Part shown: positions 62,434 through 64,000 of the stretch, one piece after another
How positions within the stretch are numbered: the first letter of the stretch is position 1
How the letters are laid out: each line of letters starts with the position of its first letter
Assembly: GCF_016741815.1 (NCBI RefSeq)
Contig: NZ_JAERRJ010000002.1
Location: 62,001 to 126,000, forward strand
Reading direction: 5' to 3'
From: Nocardia acididurans
GTDB taxonomy: Bacteria > Actinomycetota > Actinomycetes > Mycobacteriales > Mycobacteriaceae
Length of the DNA: 64,000 nucleotides
Position numbers and translations under genes: made by a program
The notes under the pieces: generated by a model
Seen by the model: only the letters and a program-made list of their open reading frames with translations
Databases searched by the model: none
What the model was told of the DNA's origin: nothing

Positions 62434-62802
62434 TTGGCTAGGGCGCGAGAGATATTCGGCGACGCGATGGCGATTCTGGTGGGGGTGCTGGTCGCCTTCC
62501 TCCTCCTCGCGGGTGCGGTCTGGGCGCTCGTTCGCTACGCCTACCCCACCTTCGACGGCGAAGTGACCCTCGTCGTGCGCTGCCCGCCGGAGCTCAACTA
62601 CTGCCTGATGGAAAGCGAACCCGAGCACACTCCGAGCGAGGCGGTCGACCGGCGGAAGGGCGCGATCATCCACGTCGGGGCGCAGCGCAGTGGGATACCG
62701 GACCTGCGGCCCGGCGACCGAGTGGTGTGCACGATCAGGTCCGGCGAGAACGACGACTCCAACGGTCCGAGCTGGAACGTCGAGAACTGCCGGCGTTCCT
62801 AG
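62434..62802 (+). CDS. Hypothetical single-pass membrane protein
   Basis: A 122-residue protein with a short cytoplasmic head, one transmembrane helix (about 14-35, A-I-L-V-G-V-L-V-A-F-L-L-L) and an extracytoplasmic ~85-residue part with three or four Cys (V-R-C-P, N-Y-C-L-M, V-C-T-I, E-N-C-R-R) that could be disulphide-bonded. Start TTG 62434, with GGGAGG about 8 nt before. Function unknown. It follows the CPBP gene by 35 nt on the same strand. Confidence 0.6.
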   Translation: MARAREIFGDAMAILVGVLVAFLLLAGAVWALVRYAYPTFDGEVTLVVRCPPELNYCLMESEPEHTPSEAVDRRKGAIIHVGAQRSGIPDLRPGDRVVCTIRSGENDDSNGPSWNVENCRRS

Positions 62803-62816
62803 CCCGGCGCGCCGAA

Positions 62817-63692
62817 TCAGGCCGGTTCCGGTAATCGGATCGACGCGAGTTTCGCCGGGTCGATGACGATGTGGATGGCGGTGATCCGGGCCTCGACCAC
62901 CGTGAAAGCGAAGACCGAGAGCGGGGATCCGTCCGCACGCCAGGACATATTGCCGGGCATACCGTTGAGCAGGATCGGCCGGTGCCGGGCCACCTCGCCG
63001 GAGAACATGCGGGCGCCCGCCGCCACCTCGGTGGCGCCGAGGGTGACCACCACGCCACCGGCGGTGTCGACGGTCAGCTTCACATTCGGGTCGAGCACCC
63101 GCAGCAGGGCTTCGAAATCTCCGCCGACGGCAGCGGCACGGAAGGCCTCGAAGACCCGCCGGTGTTCCCGGGTGGAGACCGCCGGGTGCGGCGTGGACCG
63201 CACCTTGCGCCGGGCGCGGCTGGCGATCATCTTGGTGGCGTCGGCGGATTTGCCCAGAATGTGGGCGATCTCGTGGAACGGCACGGCGAACATGTCGTGC
63301 AGGACGTAAGCCAGGCGCTCGCTCGGCGCGAGCGAATCGAGGACGACCAGCAGCGCCAGGCCGATCGAATCGGCCAGGGCCGCTTGCTCATCCGGCGCGG
63401 GATCGTCGTCGGGGATCACCACGAAGTCGGAAAGCTCCTGACCGTACGCGGTTTCGGGGTGAGCGTGGCGAGAACGCAGGATATCCAAGCTGATTCGGCC
63501 GACCACGGTGGTCAACCAGCCCGCGAGATTGCCGATGGTCGACGCGTCCTGGCGATCCAGCCGCAGCCAGGCCTCCTGCACCACATCCTCGGCATCGGCG
63601 TGCGAGCCCAGCACGCGGTACGCGACGGCCCGCAACCGATCGCGCTGGGCTTCGAACACCTCGGTGACGAGGTCGGAACGACCGGACGTCAT
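62817..63692 (-). CDS. sigJ: ECF sigma factor, ECF41/SigJ type
   Basis: A 291-residue ECF sigma factor. Region 2 is near 10-80 (A-Y-R-V-L-G-S-H-A-D-A-E-D-V-V-Q-E-A-W-L-R-L), region 4 at about 125-175 (S-E-R-L-A-Y-V-L-H-D-M-F-A-V-P-F-H-E-I-A). The C-terminal ~110 residues are a SnoaL-like domain, the ECF41 feature that acts as a built-in regulator instead of an anti-sigma factor; I-D-P-A-K-L is close to the N-P-D-K-L motif. Usual neighbours are CMD or oxidoreductase genes; here it is coupled to a VOC gene (ATGA overlap). Confidence 0.85.
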   Translation of the reverse strand: MTSGRSDLVTEVFEAQRDRLRAVAYRVLGSHADAEDVVQEAWLRLDRQDASTIGNLAGWLTTVVGRISLDILRSRHAHPETAYGQELSDFVVIPDDDPAPDEQAALADSIGLALLVVLDSLAPSERLAYVLHDMFAVPFHEIAHILGKSADATKMIASRARRKVRSTPHPAVSTREHRRVFEAFRAAAVGGDFEALLRVLDPNVKLTVDTAGGVVVTLGATEVAAGARMFSGEVARHRPILLNGMPGNMSWRADGSPLSVFAFTVVEARITAIHIVIDPAKLASIRLPEPA

Positions 63693-64000
63693 GACCTGGA
63701 CGGCTGGCGCAGGGCGATCCGGTTGCCGTCCGGGTCGATCGCGGCGATGCGCAGCCCGAACGGGTACTGCTCGGGCGCCGGGCGGTCGAAGGTGATGCCG
63801 CGACGGCTCAGCGACTCGAAATCCTTACGCAGATCATCCGATTCGAGCACCACCGGGCCGGGCACGGCCTGATCGTCCACACCGGCGGGCCGATCCGCGG
63901 CCGCCGTATGCCACAGAATGAGCTGCACCGAACTGTTCGGAACGCCCACCGTGAGGAAACGTCCCTCCGGTCCCGGGAAGTCGATGCGCTTCTCCAATCC
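63689..64000 (-). CDS. VOC-superfamily (glyoxalase-like) protein, partial at the 5' end
   Basis: 104 codons of the C-terminal part are visible. R-F-L-T-V-G-V-P, G-P-V-V-L-E-S-D-D-L-R-K-D, F-G-L-R-I-A-A-I-D-P-D-G-N-R-I-A-L are the second VOC beta-alpha-beta unit with the metal-binding Glu/Asp region. It is probably the first gene of a unit with the sigma factor (stop overlaps its ATG) and may be the target function or a dioxygenase-like enzyme. The true N-terminus is outside the window. Confidence 0.8.
   Translation of the reverse strand, partial: GLEKRIDFPGPEGRFLTVGVPNSSVQLILWHTAAADRPAGVDDQAVPGPVVLESDDLRKDFESLSRRGITFDRPAPEQYPFGLRIAAIDPDGNRIALRQPSRS

Overview
The window is high-GC actinobacterial DNA, most likely from Nocardia or a close relative in the mycolic-acid-bearing Mycobacteriales. 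Supporting genes are a DprE1-type epimerase subunit, a KasA/KasB-like ketosynthase, an LppP/LprE-type lipoprotein, an MMPL fragment, a cutinase and a mycothiol-dependent isomerase-family protein. Many genes start on GTG or TTG, and at least eleven show a TANNNT -10 element 6-7 nt before the start codon, which points to frequent leaderless transcription.

Layout. 1-8.9 kb: secreted hydrolases (cutinase cut by the window edge, alpha/beta hydrolase), a biotin-sulfoxide-reductase-like molybdoenzyme coupled to a polyamine-type acetyltransferase, a quinone-reductase-like MDR protein, a LapA-domain protein, a voltage-gated-channel protein with a C-terminal HTH-like tail, and an AraC regulator. 8.9-11.2 kb: a gene graveyard next to the initiator tRNA, holding remnants of a GH1 glucosidase, a DUF445 protein, an MMPL transporter and a tyrosine integrase around one intact SnoaL-like gene. 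11.3-17.7 kb: a coupled DUF418/Nudix pair, a solo TnpB element with a probable omegaRNA region, and a three-gene operon of a PEP-synthase-like enzyme with two small membrane proteins. 17.9-21 kb: SRPBCC protein, secreted HNH nuclease with a small acidic partner, membrane protein.

20.3-25.1 kb: an asparagine-use operon (permease, asparaginase, aspartase, overlapping starts and stops) divergent from an FCD-type GntR regulator; together it would import Asn and convert it to Asp and then fumarate plus ammonia. 25.2-35.4 kb: nitronate-monooxygenase-like gene under KstR-like boxes, Nudix, flavin monooxygenase, beta-lactamase-fold lipoprotein, GlxA-type regulator, hotdog thioesterase, winged-helix protein, thiolase, and small membrane and YCII proteins. 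35.4-41.3 kb: a Calvin-Benson-Bassham locus, cbbR divergent from cbbL-cbbS-cbbX-fbp-prk (red-type form I rubisco, its AAA+ activase, fructose bisphosphatase, phosphoribulokinase). This is unexpected for a typical nocardia and suggests autotrophic or CO2-refixing capacity.

41.4-50.4 kb: a DprE1 homologue with Ser at the benzothiazinone-target Cys, hydrolase, Nudix, a coupled pair of MutS-family ATPases without mismatch-recognition or nuclease domains, a KAS enzyme, MurJ and a 25-residue hydrophobic micro-ORF. 50.6-64 kb: LppP/LprE lipoprotein, LLM oxidoreductase, a broken glycoside hydrolase gene, an MFS/MarR drug-efflux-type pair, HugZ-like protein, EEP phosphohydrolase, a Ser/Thr kinase with a polytopic C-terminal domain, YdjM-like and CPBP membrane proteins, and an ECF41/SigJ-type sigma factor coupled to a VOC protein cut by the window end.
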